The translations under genes and the position numbers were made by a program. Shown here piece after piece: positions 45,115 to 54,043 of a DNA stretch of 64,000 nucleotides. The notes beneath the pieces are model-generated. The model was not told the DNA's origin, made no database searches, and saw only the letters and a list, made by a program, of their open reading frames with translations. The DNA comes from Microbacterium oxydans (lineage in GTDB: Bacteria; Actinomycetota; Actinomycetes; Actinomycetales; Microbacteriaceae): the NCBI RefSeq assembly GCF_026559675.1, contig NZ_CP092891.1, positions 3,658,001 through 3,722,000 on the forward strand. Reading direction: 5' to 3'. The stretch's first letter is position 1. Each line of letters starts with the position of its first letter.

Positions 45115-46470
45115 CTACTTGGACTTGTCCAGCGAGGACTGCGAGCTCGCCTGGGCCTCGGCGATCGCTGAGGCGATGTCGCCCTCGCTCAGGCTCCCGG
45201 CCTGCAGCGACGGAAGCGACTGCACCACGACGTTGGTCAGAGCCAGCTGCGTGTCTCCCCAAGCGCCGGTGAACGGCGTCGCGACGGACTTGGACGCAGC
45301 CTGCACGTTGGCACTCAGATCGGGGTTGTCCTTTTCCACCTGCGCGGCGGCATCCACCCCGGTGGGCAGCTCGCCGAAGGTGTCGAAGTAGTCGATCTGC
45401 GACTCGGTGCTGGTGAGCATCTCGATGAGCGCGAAGGCCAGGTCCTGGTTCGGCGAGTACTGGGCGACGACGAGGTTGTCGCCGGAGAGGATGCTCGCGG
45501 CGTCCTTGCCGTCCTTCGGGCGCTCGGTCGCGCCCGGCGGCACGGTCGGCAGCAGCGCGTAAGCGTAGGAGTCGGCGACCGGAGACTCGGCGAACGTGGG
45601 CTTGGACACGGCCGCCGTCATCGGGAGGAACCCGGCCTTGCCCTCGGCGAACGCGGCCACGGCCTGGGCGTTCTTCCATCCGACGGACGCCGGGTCGACG
45701 AGCCCGTCCTGGAACCAGCCGAAGTAGGTGTCGTAGGCGGCGGCGACCGTCGGGTCGTCGATCTTCGCCTTCTTCGCGTCCACATCGATGAGGGGGTTGC
45801 CCGCCTGCACCGACATGCCCCAGATGAACTTCCACGGGTCGAAGCTGTCGGCGTAGCCGATCGCGAGGCCCTGCACATCGCCGGAGTCGATCTTCGCGGC
45901 GGCGGCGGTCAGCTCGTCCCAAGTCGTCGGCACCTCATCGATGCCGGCGGCCTTGAGCAGTTCGGTGTTGTAGGCCATCACGAACGGCCGGCTCACGAAC
46001 GGGATGGCGATCTCGTCCTCGTCGCTCGGGCCCGAGATGCCCAGGGTGGACGGCACGAAGCGATCCCGCCCGCCCACCTTGTCCCAGTCGGCTTCGGTGA
46101 GCTTGACGAAGGCGCCCGTCGCATACGCGGTCGGGGTGAAGGTCGTGCCGAGGCCGTAGACGTCGGGCCCCTGGCCCGAGAGCACGGAGGTCTGGATCTT
46201 CGTCAGCTCGTCGTTGGCGCTCGCGAAGGTCTCGAACTCGACCTTCGCGCCGGTCTTCTTTTCGAAGGCGTCGGAGACCTGCTGGAACCACTCCTTCTGC
46301 TGCTCGGGGTAGAGGCCGTTGGCCGCCACCATCACCGAGAGCGTCTTGCCGGTGCCGTCGACGGCACCGCCGGAGCCGGCGTCGTCCGGTCCGGAGGTAC
46401 CCGTGCATCCGGTCAGGGCGATCGCCGCTGCGGCCGTCGCCGCGAGGGCGATCAGGGGTCGAGACTTCAT
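45115..46470 (-). CDS. Sugar-binding lipoprotein, MalE type (uronate operon)
   Basis: 451 residues. Lipobox LTGC ending at C22, then a CUT1-type binding fold (TLSVMVAANGLYPEQQKEWFQQV). GGAGAG precedes the ATG. First gene of an eight-gene operon ending with manD, so the ligand is probably glucuronate, a glucuronide or an aldobiouronic acid. Divergent from lacI-uxaC. Confidence 0.9.
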   Translation of the reverse strand: MKSRPLIALAATAAAAIALTGCTGTSGPDDAGSGGAVDGTGKTLSVMVAANGLYPEQQKEWFQQVSDAFEKKTGAKVEFETFASANDELTKIQTSVLSGQGPDVYGLGTTFTPTAYATGAFVKLTEADWDKVGGRDRFVPSTLGISGPSDEDEIAIPFVSRPFVMAYNTELLKAAGIDEVPTTWDELTAAAAKIDSGDVQGLAIGYADSFDPWKFIWGMSVQAGNPLIDVDAKKAKIDDPTVAAAYDTYFGWFQDGLVDPASVGWKNAQAVAAFAEGKAGFLPMTAAVSKPTFAESPVADSYAYALLPTVPPGATERPKDGKDAASILSGDNLVVAQYSPNQDLAFALIEMLTSTESQIDYFDTFGELPTGVDAAAQVEKDNPDLSANVQAASKSVATPFTGAWGDTQLALTNVVVQSLPSLQAGSLSEGDIASAIAEAQASSQSSLDKSK

Positions 46471-46527
46471 TGAACTCTCCTTCGAGACAGTGAGGGACGT
46501 GACTGCGTCCTGGCCAAGGTAGGCAGC

Positions 46528-46567
46528 CATGGCAATTCTTTGCAATCCATTGCCAGGAATTGCCATG
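46528..46567. promoter_or_regulatory. LacI-type operator, 11-base palindrome with inner half-sites
   Basis: CATGGCAATTC (46528-46538) and GAATTGCCATG (46557-46567) are perfect inverted repeats 18 bases apart. The spacer holds further TTGCAAT and ATTGCCA half-sites. It ends 18 bases before the LacI start and about 58 bases before the binding-protein start, so one regulator can control both directions. Confidence 0.75.
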
Positions 46568-46585
46568 CTGTGATTCTGTTGCCCT

Positions 46586-47635
46586 ATGCCGCCCCCCTCC
46601 GTTCCCCCACATCGGCCCACGCTCGCCGATGTCGCCGCCGCCGCCGGCGTCGCGATCTCCACGGCATCCCGCGCGCTGGCGGTCCCCGGCCGCGGCAATC
46701 CCGACACCCGAGATCGCATCATCCGCATCGCGAAGGACCTCGGATACACGCCGACCGCCGCCTCGTCCGGCGACGCCGCACCGTCGACGCGCATGGTCGC
46801 CGTGCTCGTCTCCGACGTCACGAACCCGTTCTACTTCGGCATCATCCGCGGCACGCAGCAGGCGCTGCGCGTCGCCGGCTACTCGCAGATCCTCGTGCAC
46901 ACGGAGGAGTCGCCCGAGATGGAGGAGAGCACCCTCGAGACGCTGCGCAGCTCGTACGACGGGGCGATCCTCACCGCGTCGCGGCTGTCCGACGAACGGC
47001 TCGCCGAGCTCAGCGCCGAGCTCCCGCTCGTCGCGTTGAACCGCGCTGTGCCGGGGGTGCCGTCGGTGTTCATCGACACGCCGCTCGGCTTCGACCAGGC
47101 CGTCGAGCACCTCGCCTCACTCGGCCACCGGCGCATCTGCTACGTCGCCGGGCCGCCGACCAGCTGGGCGAGCGACCTTCGCCGCCGTGCCGTGGAGACC
47201 GCGTGCGAGCGCCTCGGCATCGAGTACACGAGGGTCGGGCCCTATCAGCCGCGCACCAAGGCGGGGGCGGCCGCGGCGGATGCCGCGCTCAACACCGGGG
47301 CGACAGCCTGCGTGGCGTTCAACGACCTCCTGGCGATCGGGATGCTCATCCGCCTCAAGGAACGGGGCGTGCGCGTGCCGGAGGACATGAGCATCGTGGG
47401 CTGCGACGACATCTTCGGAGCCGACTTCTGCAATCCGCCCCTGACGACCCTCACCGCCCCGGTCGAGCAGGCGGCCCGCGTATCGGTGTCGATGCTCCTC
47501 GACCGGCTGCAGAGCGAGCGGGTCGGTGCGGGTGCCCTCCAGAGACGTCATATCGCCGCGCTGCCCACGCACCTGACCGTGCGGGAGTCGACCGGCCCCG
47601 CACCGCGCCGACAGACCCCCGAAGGAGACTCATGA
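46586..47635 (+). CDS. LacI-family regulator of the uronate regulon
   Basis: 349 residues. HTH TLADVAAAAGVAISTASRAL at 12-31 followed by a hinge helix and a type I periplasmic-binding-like effector domain. Binds most likely to the palindrome just upstream. Co-transcribed with uxaC through an ATGA overlap. Confidence 0.92.
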   Translation: MPPPSVPPHRPTLADVAAAAGVAISTASRALAVPGRGNPDTRDRIIRIAKDLGYTPTAASSGDAAPSTRMVAVLVSDVTNPFYFGIIRGTQQALRVAGYSQILVHTEESPEMEESTLETLRSSYDGAILTASRLSDERLAELSAELPLVALNRAVPGVPSVFIDTPLGFDQAVEHLASLGHRRICYVAGPPTSWASDLRRRAVETACERLGIEYTRVGPYQPRTKAGAAAADAALNTGATACVAFNDLLAIGMLIRLKERGVRVPEDMSIVGCDDIFGADFCNPPLTTLTAPVEQAARVSVSMLLDRLQSERVGAGALQRRHIAALPTHLTVRESTGPAPRRQTPEGDS

Positions 47636-49050
47636 GCACCGTGCTCAGCCCGCACGCCGACCGGCTGCTGCCCGCCGATCCCGGCGTCCGCGACCTCGCT
47701 CGACGCCTGTACGAGGCCGTCGCGCATGCGCCGATCCTCTCGCCGCACGGACACGTCGAGGCCGCGCTGCTCGCCGACGACACCCCGTTCCCCGATCCGG
47801 CGACGCTGCTGATCACGCCCGACCACTACGTCCTGCGGCTGCTCCACGCCGTCGGCGTCCCGCTCGACGCCCTGGGACGGGGCGACGCACCCGCCGACCC
47901 GCAGGATGTCTGGCGCGCGTTCTGCACGAACTGGGACGCATTCCTGGGAACGCCGGTGCGCTACTGGTTCGAGACGTCGCTCTCGGAGATCTTCGGGGTG
48001 ACGGAGCAGCCCAGCGCCGCCAACGCCGACGAGCTGTACGCGCACATCGACGCACTGCTCGCCACGCCCGCCCTGCGCCCGCGAGCGCTGTTCGACCGCT
48101 TCCGCATCGAGACCCTCGCGACGACCGACGACCCTGTCGCGGACCTCGCTGCGCACGCGCGTCTCCGCGAGGACCCGACGTTCCGCGGGCACGTGCTGCC
48201 GACCTTCCGGGCGGACCGCTACATGGACCCGTCGACGCCCGGGTGGGTGGTGGCGGTCGAAGAGCTGTCGGATGTGTCCGGCATCGACGCCGGCCGGTAC
48301 TCCGGGTTGCTGGACGCGTTGCGGCGACGTCGTGAGGCCTTCCGTGCGGCCGGTGGCACGGCCACCGACACCGGAGTGCTCGACGCCGGCTCGTGGCCTC
48401 TCGGCAGCGGCGAGGCGGAGCGCATCCATGCCGCCGGTCTGCGCGGCGAGGCGACCGCGGAGGAGGCGATCGCGTACCGCCACAACATGCTCTATCGCCT
48501 GGCCGAGATGTCGTCCGAGGACGGCCTGGTCATGCAGCTGCATCCGGGCGTCATCCGCAACCACCACCGGGACACTCTCGCGCGGTTCGGGCCCGACAGC
48601 GGACACGACCTCCCCGACGTGGTCGCCTTCACGCGGCCGCTCACCCCGATCCTGAACGACTTCGGGACGAACGAGACCTTCCGCCTGGTCCTGTTCACGG
48701 TCGACGAGACCTCGTTCAGCAGGGAGATCGGACCGCTCGCCGGCTTCTATCCCACGGTGTACGCCGGCGCGCCGTGGTGGTTCCTCGACACCCCGGATGC
48801 CATCTCCCGGTATCGCCGGGCGGTGACGGACAGTGCGGGGTTCGCGAAGACCAGCGGCTTCGTCGACGACACCAGGGCGTTCTGCTCGATCCCTGCGCGC
48901 CACGACATGTCCCGTCGACTCGACGCCGGGTACCTCGCGGCACTCGTCGCCGAGCACCGCCTCACCGAGGACCAGGCGTTCGACCTCACGCACCGGCTCG
49001 TCGACGACATCCCCCGGACGACCTTCCGCCTGCCCGGAGCGAGATCATGA
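47632..49050 (+). CDS. uxaC: Glucuronate isomerase
   Basis: 472 residues, full length for UxaC. Converts D-glucuronate to D-fructuronate (and galacturonate to tagaturonate). Landmarks: ILSPHGHVEAALLA near the start with metal-binding histidines, RDP-like TNWDAFLGTPVRYWF, VMQLHPGVIRNHH and GAPWWFLDTPDAI. The start overlaps the LacI stop. The end overlaps the converging WYL regulator by 6 bases. Confidence 0.93.
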   Translation: MSTVLSPHADRLLPADPGVRDLARRLYEAVAHAPILSPHGHVEAALLADDTPFPDPATLLITPDHYVLRLLHAVGVPLDALGRGDAPADPQDVWRAFCTNWDAFLGTPVRYWFETSLSEIFGVTEQPSAANADELYAHIDALLATPALRPRALFDRFRIETLATTDDPVADLAAHARLREDPTFRGHVLPTFRADRYMDPSTPGWVVAVEELSDVSGIDAGRYSGLLDALRRRREAFRAAGGTATDTGVLDAGSWPLGSGEAERIHAAGLRGEATAEEAIAYRHNMLYRLAEMSSEDGLVMQLHPGVIRNHHRDTLARFGPDSGHDLPDVVAFTRPLTPILNDFGTNETFRLVLFTVDETSFSREIGPLAGFYPTVYAGAPWWFLDTPDAISRYRRAVTDSAGFAKTSGFVDDTRAFCSIPARHDMSRRLDAGYLAALVAEHRLTEDQAFDLTHRLVDDIPRTTFRLPGARS

Positions 49051-49755
49051 GGTGGACGTCGTCGTGACGCGCCGCACGACGTACTCCACGACGTCGCCCT
49101 CCGGGATCGCACGCGGCCGGAAACGCGCTCCGGTCGGCGCACGCGGCACCATGCGATCGACGCGGAAGATGCGCCAGTCATCACGATCGAGGTCCCAGGC
49201 GAGCAGGTACCAGACCGGTCCCCAGCTCACCAGGCGCTGCGGTTCGGTGTACCGCTGCTCTTCGACGCCGCCGGGTTTCGTGTAGCCGAAGCGGAGCCGC
49301 TCGTGACCGCGGATCGCCGAGGCGACCGTGCTGAGCGCCGCGAGGTCCAACGGCGGTTCCGCTCCGGGAACCACGCTCGTCGCCGCGCGGATCGCGTCGA
49401 CACGGCGGCGCAGACGCGAGGGCATCACCTGCTCCAGCTTGGCGAGGGCGGTGAGGGACGTCTCTTCGACGCCGAGCCGCCAGGTCGCGGCCGCTCCCAG
49501 CCCGACCGCGACCGCGACGGCCTCGTCATCGTCGAGCAGGAGTGGAGGCATCGCCGTCCCGGCGGCCAGCCGGTACCCGCCGGCGACACCCGGACGCGCG
49601 TCCACCGGATAGCCGAGCGAACGCAGCTTGCCGATGTCGGCGCGGATCGTCCGTGTGCTCACCCCCAGCCGGTCGGACAACGCGGAACTGGTCCAGTCAC
49701 GCTGGAGCTGGAGCAGCGAGAGCAGTTCGAGCAAGCGGGCCGAGGTCTCGAGCAT
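49045..49755 (-). CDS. WYL-domain transcriptional regulator (DeoR-type HTH)
   Basis: 236 residues from ATG 49755. N-terminal HTH (SALSDRLGVSTRTIRADIGKL, ~25-45) and a WYL domain ~140-225 (GPVWYLLAWDLDRDDWRIFRVDRM). WYL regulators respond to nucleic-acid or small-molecule signals. Divergent from the damaged epoxide-hydrolase gene with a palindrome between them, so it formerly regulated that gene and itself. Confidence 0.9.
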   Translation of the reverse strand: MLETSARLLELLSLLQLQRDWTSSALSDRLGVSTRTIRADIGKLRSLGYPVDARPGVAGGYRLAAGTAMPPLLLDDDEAVAVAVGLGAAATWRLGVEETSLTALAKLEQVMPSRLRRRVDAIRAATSVVPGAEPPLDLAALSTVASAIRGHERLRFGYTKPGGVEEQRYTEPQRLVSWGPVWYLLAWDLDRDDWRIFRVDRMVPRAPTGARFRPRAIPEGDVVEYVVRRVTTTSTS

Positions 49756-49772
49756 GTCTGATCCTCTCAGCA

Positions 49773-49797
49773 AATGCGGAAGCTGATCTTCCGCATT
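49773..49797. promoter_or_regulatory. Operator palindrome between WYL regulator and epoxide hydrolase
   Basis: AATGCGGAAG (49773-49782) and CTTCCGCATT (49788-49797), perfect 10-base arms with a 5-base spacer, in the 61-base gap of the divergent pair. Probable WYL-regulator binding site. Confidence 0.7.
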
Positions 49798-49816
49798 GCC
49801 TGGGAGCGTGAACAGC

Positions 49817-50790
49817 ATGACCCAGAACACCTCCCTCACCCCTTTCCGCATCGACATCCCGCAGGACGCCGTCGACGACCTCCACGATCGTCTGGCCCGC
49901 ACCCGCTGGCCGTTCCCGGTTCCGGGACGCGACGATCGCACCGATTTCCGCCGCGGCATCCCCCTCCCGTACCTGAAGGAGCTCGCCGAGTACTGGCGCG
50001 AGGGCTTCGACTGGCGTATGCAGGAGGCGGCCCTCAACACGTACGAGCAGTTCACGACGGTCGTCGACGGCCAGCCGTTCCACGTGCTGCACGTCCGTTC
50101 GGCGAACCCGGAGGCCACACCGCTGCTCCTCAGCGACAGCTGGCCGGCGTCGTTCGTGGAGTACCAGCGGCTGCTCCCGTTGCTGACCGACGAGTTCCAC
50201 GTGGTCATCCCGTCGCTGCCCGGCCTGGGCTTCTCGACCCCGCTGTCCGGTACCGGGTGGGACCTCGCGCGGACGACGGAAGCCTACGCCGAGATCATGA
50301 CGCGCTTCGGCTACGACCGGTTCGCGGCTCATGGCAGCGATGTCGGCACCGGCCGGAGCGCGGCTACATCGGCATGCACAACCACCAACCGGACACCATC
50401 GGTCCGGCACTCACGGACTCGCCCGTCGCCCAGCTCGCGTGGATCGTCGAGAAATTCAAGCGCCGGACCGATGACGGGTTCCGGGCCTCGGACGTCGATC
50501 GCGACCAGCTGCTGACGAACGTCAGCCTGTACTGGTTCACTCGCAGCGGCGCCTCGGTCGCGCAGTTCTTCTACGAGTCGGAGCACGCCGCGCTCGACGT
50601 CGTCATGCCCTCCGGGGTGCCGACCGGCTGGGCCGTCTTCGACGCCCATCCGCTGATCCGGCGAACGATGGATCCGACCGGCGCGGTCGAGCATTGGAGC
50701 GAGTTCACCGAGGGCGGGCACTTCCCCGCGATGGAGGAGCCGGAGCTCCTCGCGGAGGACATCCGCGGGTTCTTCCGCAGTCTCGGCTGA
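49817..50790 (+). pseudogene. Epoxide hydrolase, internally deleted and frameshifted
   Basis: The first frame (from ATG 49817) reads an epoxide-hydrolase N-domain and alpha/beta-hydrolase start: IDIPQDAVDDLHDRLARTRWP, then the region up to the nucleophile elbow AAHGSDVGTG. Near 50347 it becomes nonsense and stops at 50515. The other frame resumes the family sequence with YIGMHNHQPDTIGPALTDSP, LAWIVEKF, DRDQLLTNVSLYWF and EGGHFPAMEEPELL to 50790. About 80-90 residues (core strand and lid with the catalytic tyrosine region) are missing at the junction compared with the ~380-residue family. Unless this is a sequencing error, the gene is dead. Confidence 0.8.
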
Positions 50791-50819
50791 TCGGCGCTGG
50801 GGGCGCCCCGCCGCATCGG

Positions 50820-51434
50820 TCAGACCGCGACAGCGCTGATCGACGCGTGCGGGCGCCGCCCGTCCTGCGCCCGCGCATCGCTGTCGATCACGGAGAAGCC
50901 CGCGCGCTCGAGCAGCGTCGACATCCCGTCCACCGACCAGTAGTGGGCCGTGGTGACGGCGTGCGGGAAGGGCTCGCCGTCCGGCCCGTCGAAGAACCCG
51001 ATCAGCAGACGTCCGCCGTCGCGGATCGAGCGCCGCGCGGCCGTGAGGAGGAGCGGCAGCTCATCCGGGCTCGCGTGGATCAGCGAGTACCAGGCAAGCA
51101 CGCCGCCGAGCGAGCCCGCCGAGATGGCGGCGTCGGTCAGCGATGCCACCCGATACGGAATCTGCGGAAACCGTGCGGAGGCGCCGGCGACGAACTCCGG
51201 CACGAGATCGATGCCCTCGGCGTCAGCGCCTCGGTCGGCGAGGAAGGCGGTCCAATGACCGGGACCGCACCCGGCATCGAGGATGCGCCCGTCGACGCCA
51301 TCCGCCCAGCGCCCGATGCGCTCACGGTCGACGTCGTCCATCTGCCCGATGTCGCCGAACAGCTCCGTGTACTCGCAGGCACGCGCGGCGTATCCGTCTC
51401 GGATGCGCGTGTCGCTTCCGGAGTCGTCTGCCAT
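50820..51434 (-). CDS. Class I SAM-dependent methyltransferase
   Basis: 204 residues. Motif I is ILDAGCGPGH at 51-60; acidic motif II is EGIDLVPEFV. The start MADDSGSDTRIRDGYAARACEYTELFGDI resembles small-molecule methyltransferases of the Methyltransf_25 group. Target unknown. Converges on the broken epoxide hydrolase. Confidence 0.87.
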   Translation of the reverse strand: MADDSGSDTRIRDGYAARACEYTELFGDIGQMDDVDRERIGRWADGVDGRILDAGCGPGHWTAFLADRGADAEGIDLVPEFVAGASARFPQIPYRVASLTDAAISAGSLGGVLAWYSLIHASPDELPLLLTAARRSIRDGGRLLIGFFDGPDGEPFPHAVTTAHYWSVDGMSTLLERAGFSVIDSDARAQDGRRPHASISAVAV

Positions 51435-51580
51435 GGCGCTCCTCCCTCGCGATCGCTTCTCTCCACGGTATCGGCAGCAGCCTGGGGCCGGAGGAGCCGA
51501 TCGACACCAGCCTGCCGCGCGACGGGGTCTCCGCGCCCCCGGAGTACTCGACCGGCCGGATGCATCGATAGCCTTCAGCG

Positions 51581-52123
51581 GTGGAACACGAACCGCGATG
51601 GAACCTGACCGTCGGACACACGCCGTCTCCGATGCTGGACGAAGGCACGATCGAGCATCACCGGCTGCCTGACGGCGCCGGGCTTCCGCCCTCGTACGTC
51701 TCGTTCGTGCGGACGTTCGGCTGGGGGCGCCTGTTCGGACTCTGGCTCGTCTACACGCCGGTCCCCTCCGGATTCGGCGATGGTGTCGTAGGCCGGGGCG
51801 GGCACCTGACCGATCGGCTGCACGAGGAGTTCCGCGAAGGCCAGACCGAGGGCGATGACGGGAAGATCGAGCCCGACGGCTCCTGGGAGATCGCGGAGCG
51901 ACTGGTGGTCTTCGCGATGAGCGAGAACGGCGACTACCTCGCCTGGGACACCGGCGCCCGCGACCGCGACGGCGAGCTACCCATCTTCCACACCGCCCGC
52001 TTCGACTCGCTGACCCGCATCGGCGACGACCTGCACGAAGCGGTCGAGGCGCTCCGCGGGCACAGGTTCGGCCAGGCCGACGATCCCATCGACTTCAGGC
52101 CGCTCATCCCCGCCGCGCTGTGA
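51581..52123 (+). CDS. SMI1/KNR4 (SUKH)-like protein
   Basis: 180 residues, GTG start. Contains the SUKH features LPPSYVSFVRTFGWGRLFGLWLVY (LP..Y..F...G) and a C-terminal ERLVVFAMSENGDYLAWD strand region. SUKH proteins often are immunity proteins of polymorphic toxins, but many are housekeeping or orphan. No toxin gene adjoins. Confidence 0.75.
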   Translation: MEHEPRWNLTVGHTPSPMLDEGTIEHHRLPDGAGLPPSYVSFVRTFGWGRLFGLWLVYTPVPSGFGDGVVGRGGHLTDRLHEEFREGQTEGDDGKIEPDGSWEIAERLVVFAMSENGDYLAWDTGARDRDGELPIFHTARFDSLTRIGDDLHEAVEALRGHRFGQADDPIDFRPLIPAAL

Positions 52124-52138
52124 GACGCGAGGCTGCGA

Positions 52139-53512
52139 TCAGTTGAAGTCGCCACCCGGCGCCATGTCCATGAAGCGCGAGTAGTGACCCTGGAACGCGA
52201 CGGTGATGGTCGCGGTCGGGCCGTTACGGTGCTTGGCGACGATCAGGTCGGCCTCGCCCGGACGCACGTCCTTGTCGTAGACCGAGTCGCGGTGCAGCAG
52301 GATGACCATGTCGGCGTCCTGCTCGATCGAGCCGGACTCTCGCAGGTCGCTGATCGCGGGCTTCTTGTCCGTGCGCTGCTCGGGACCACGGTTCAGTTGC
52401 GACAGGGCGATGACAGGAACCTGCAGCTCCTTGGCGATGAGCTTGAGGCTTCGCGAGAACTCTGAGACCTCCTGCTGACGCGACTCCACGCGCTTGCCCG
52501 AGGTCATGAGCTGCAGGTAGTCGATGATGACCATGCGCAGACCCTCGCGCTGCTTGAGTCGACGGCACTTCGCACGGATCTCGACGAGGGTCATGTTGGG
52601 GCTGTCGTCGATGTAGAGCGGCGCGTCGTTGATGCGCCCACGCGTCGCGGCGACGGTGGTCCAGTCGCGCGGGTCGAGGTTTCCCTTGCGCATGTTCTGC
52701 AGCGGGATCGCACCCTCGGCGCTGAGCAGACGCATCGCGATCTCGCTCTTGCCCATCTCGAGCGAGAAGAAGACCGAGGGAAGGTTGTGCCCGATGGATG
52801 CCGCGCGCGCGAAGTCGAGCGCGAGCGTGGACTTACCCATGGCGGGTCGCGCGGCGACGACGATCATCTGCCCGCCGTGCAGGCCGTTCGTGAGCTCGTC
52901 GAGCTCCTTGAAGCCCGTCGGCACACCCGTCATCGAGCCGTCCCGACCGCTCGCGGCCTCGATCTCCTCGAGCGCGGCGTCGACGGCGATCTGCAGCGGG
53001 ACGTAGTCGACCGCGGTCTCGGACCCGGTGATCGAGTAGATCTCGGCCTGGGCGTTGTTGACGATGTCCGTCGCATCGCCCTCGCCCGCGTAGCCGAGCT
53101 GCACGATGCGGGTGCCGGCGTCGACGAGGCGGCGCAGGATCGCACGCTCCGAGACGATGCCCGCGTAGTAGCCGGCGTTCGCCGCGGTCGGCACGATCGA
53201 GGTGAGGGTGTGCAGGTAGTCGGCGCCCCCGGCGCGACCCAGCTCGCCGGTCTTGATGAGCTCATCCGTGACGGCGACGACGTCGGTCGGCTCGCCGTGC
53301 GAGTACAGCGAGAGGATGGCCTCGAAGATCAGCTCGTGCTTGGGGACGTAGAAGTCGGCGCCCTTGAGCGTCTCGATCACATCGGCGACAGCGTCCTTCG
53401 AGAGGAGCATGCCGCCGAGTGCGCTCTGCTCGGCGAGAAGATCGTGGGGAGGCGTGCGCTCCGGTGCGCGCTTGGCGCCCATGCGCTCCTCTGAGATGTC
53501 GGCGATCGACAC
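52139..53512 (-). CDS. dnaB: Replicative DNA helicase
   Basis: 457 residues from GTG 53512 (AAGGGAAG upstream). N-domain ~20-125 (PPHDLLAEQSALGGMLL), linker helix, then the RecA-like motor with Walker A ARPAMGKST at 221-229, Walker B VIIDYLQLM, and AKHRNGPT near the end. Unwinds DNA at the fork as a hexamer. No intein interrupts it, unlike many mycobacterial dnaB genes. Its 5' side faces a long region with DnaA-box-like sites. Confidence 0.95.
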   Translation of the reverse strand: MSIADISEERMGAKRAPERTPPHDLLAEQSALGGMLLSKDAVADVIETLKGADFYVPKHELIFEAILSLYSHGEPTDVVAVTDELIKTGELGRAGGADYLHTLTSIVPTAANAGYYAGIVSERAILRRLVDAGTRIVQLGYAGEGDATDIVNNAQAEIYSITGSETAVDYVPLQIAVDAALEEIEAASGRDGSMTGVPTGFKELDELTNGLHGGQMIVVAARPAMGKSTLALDFARAASIGHNLPSVFFSLEMGKSEIAMRLLSAEGAIPLQNMRKGNLDPRDWTTVAATRGRINDAPLYIDDSPNMTLVEIRAKCRRLKQREGLRMVIIDYLQLMTSGKRVESRQQEVSEFSRSLKLIAKELQVPVIALSQLNRGPEQRTDKKPAISDLRESGSIEQDADMVILLHRDSVYDKDVRPGEADLIVAKHRNGPTATITVAFQGHYSRFMDMAPGGDFN

Positions 53513-54043
53513 AGTCTTCCCTTCGATGCGACGTTTCCGATGCGATGTTCTGATGAGACGCTTCGACGGCGGGGCCCGTGTGGCTCTCGGCCGCCACGCC
53601 ACCCTGCACAGCGAAACAGGTGCCTCCGACATTCGGTCGCTCGCCCACGCTACGAGCGACGCTTTCCACATGCAACACAGCCTGTGGATAACCATGTGGA
53701 AAGCGTGCGGACAAAGTCGGAGTGTCTGTGCACAACGGGTGTGGATAACCCCGTGGAGGACTCCCCGAGCAAACTTTTTTCTTGGCCTTGAGCTGGGATT
53801 TTCCCTTTCCCCAGCCTGTGGATGAGAATCAGTTTAAATCGGGCGTTGAAGGTTGCCTCTCTTCGGGCAGGGATGTGTAGAACTTGGGGAAAGTCAAGCC
53901 GAGATTTCGCCGGGCGCGTCACACCCGGACATCCCCGGAAACCCGCGGGTAACCCCCTAGACAGGCGAGGTGCACACGAGTATCGTCACCCGCAATCGAT
54001 GCACTCGCCTCGATGTACGTTGCCTTCGGAGGGGGAGGTCGAC
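53513..54043. other. 531-base gene-free region upstream of dnaB with DnaA-box cluster
   Basis: No convincing gene on either strand. Contains two perfect DnaA boxes as TGTGGATAA (53683-53691 and 53740-53748), a one-mismatch copy TGTGGATGA (53817-53825), a perfect 12-base inverted repeat GCTTTCCACATG/CATGTGGAAAGC (53661-53672 and 53693-53704) around the first box, a T-run near 53775-53781 and an AT-rich patch TTTAAAT (53833-53839). Probably holds the dnaB promoter and that of the downstream surface protein. dnaA, dnaN and rpmH are absent, so a chromosomal origin is not supported. Confidence 0.7.

Noticed and set aside
53513..54043. Chromosomal replication origin
   Set aside because: DnaA boxes are few and dnaA, dnaN and rpmH are absent; next to dnaB a regulatory role is more likely.
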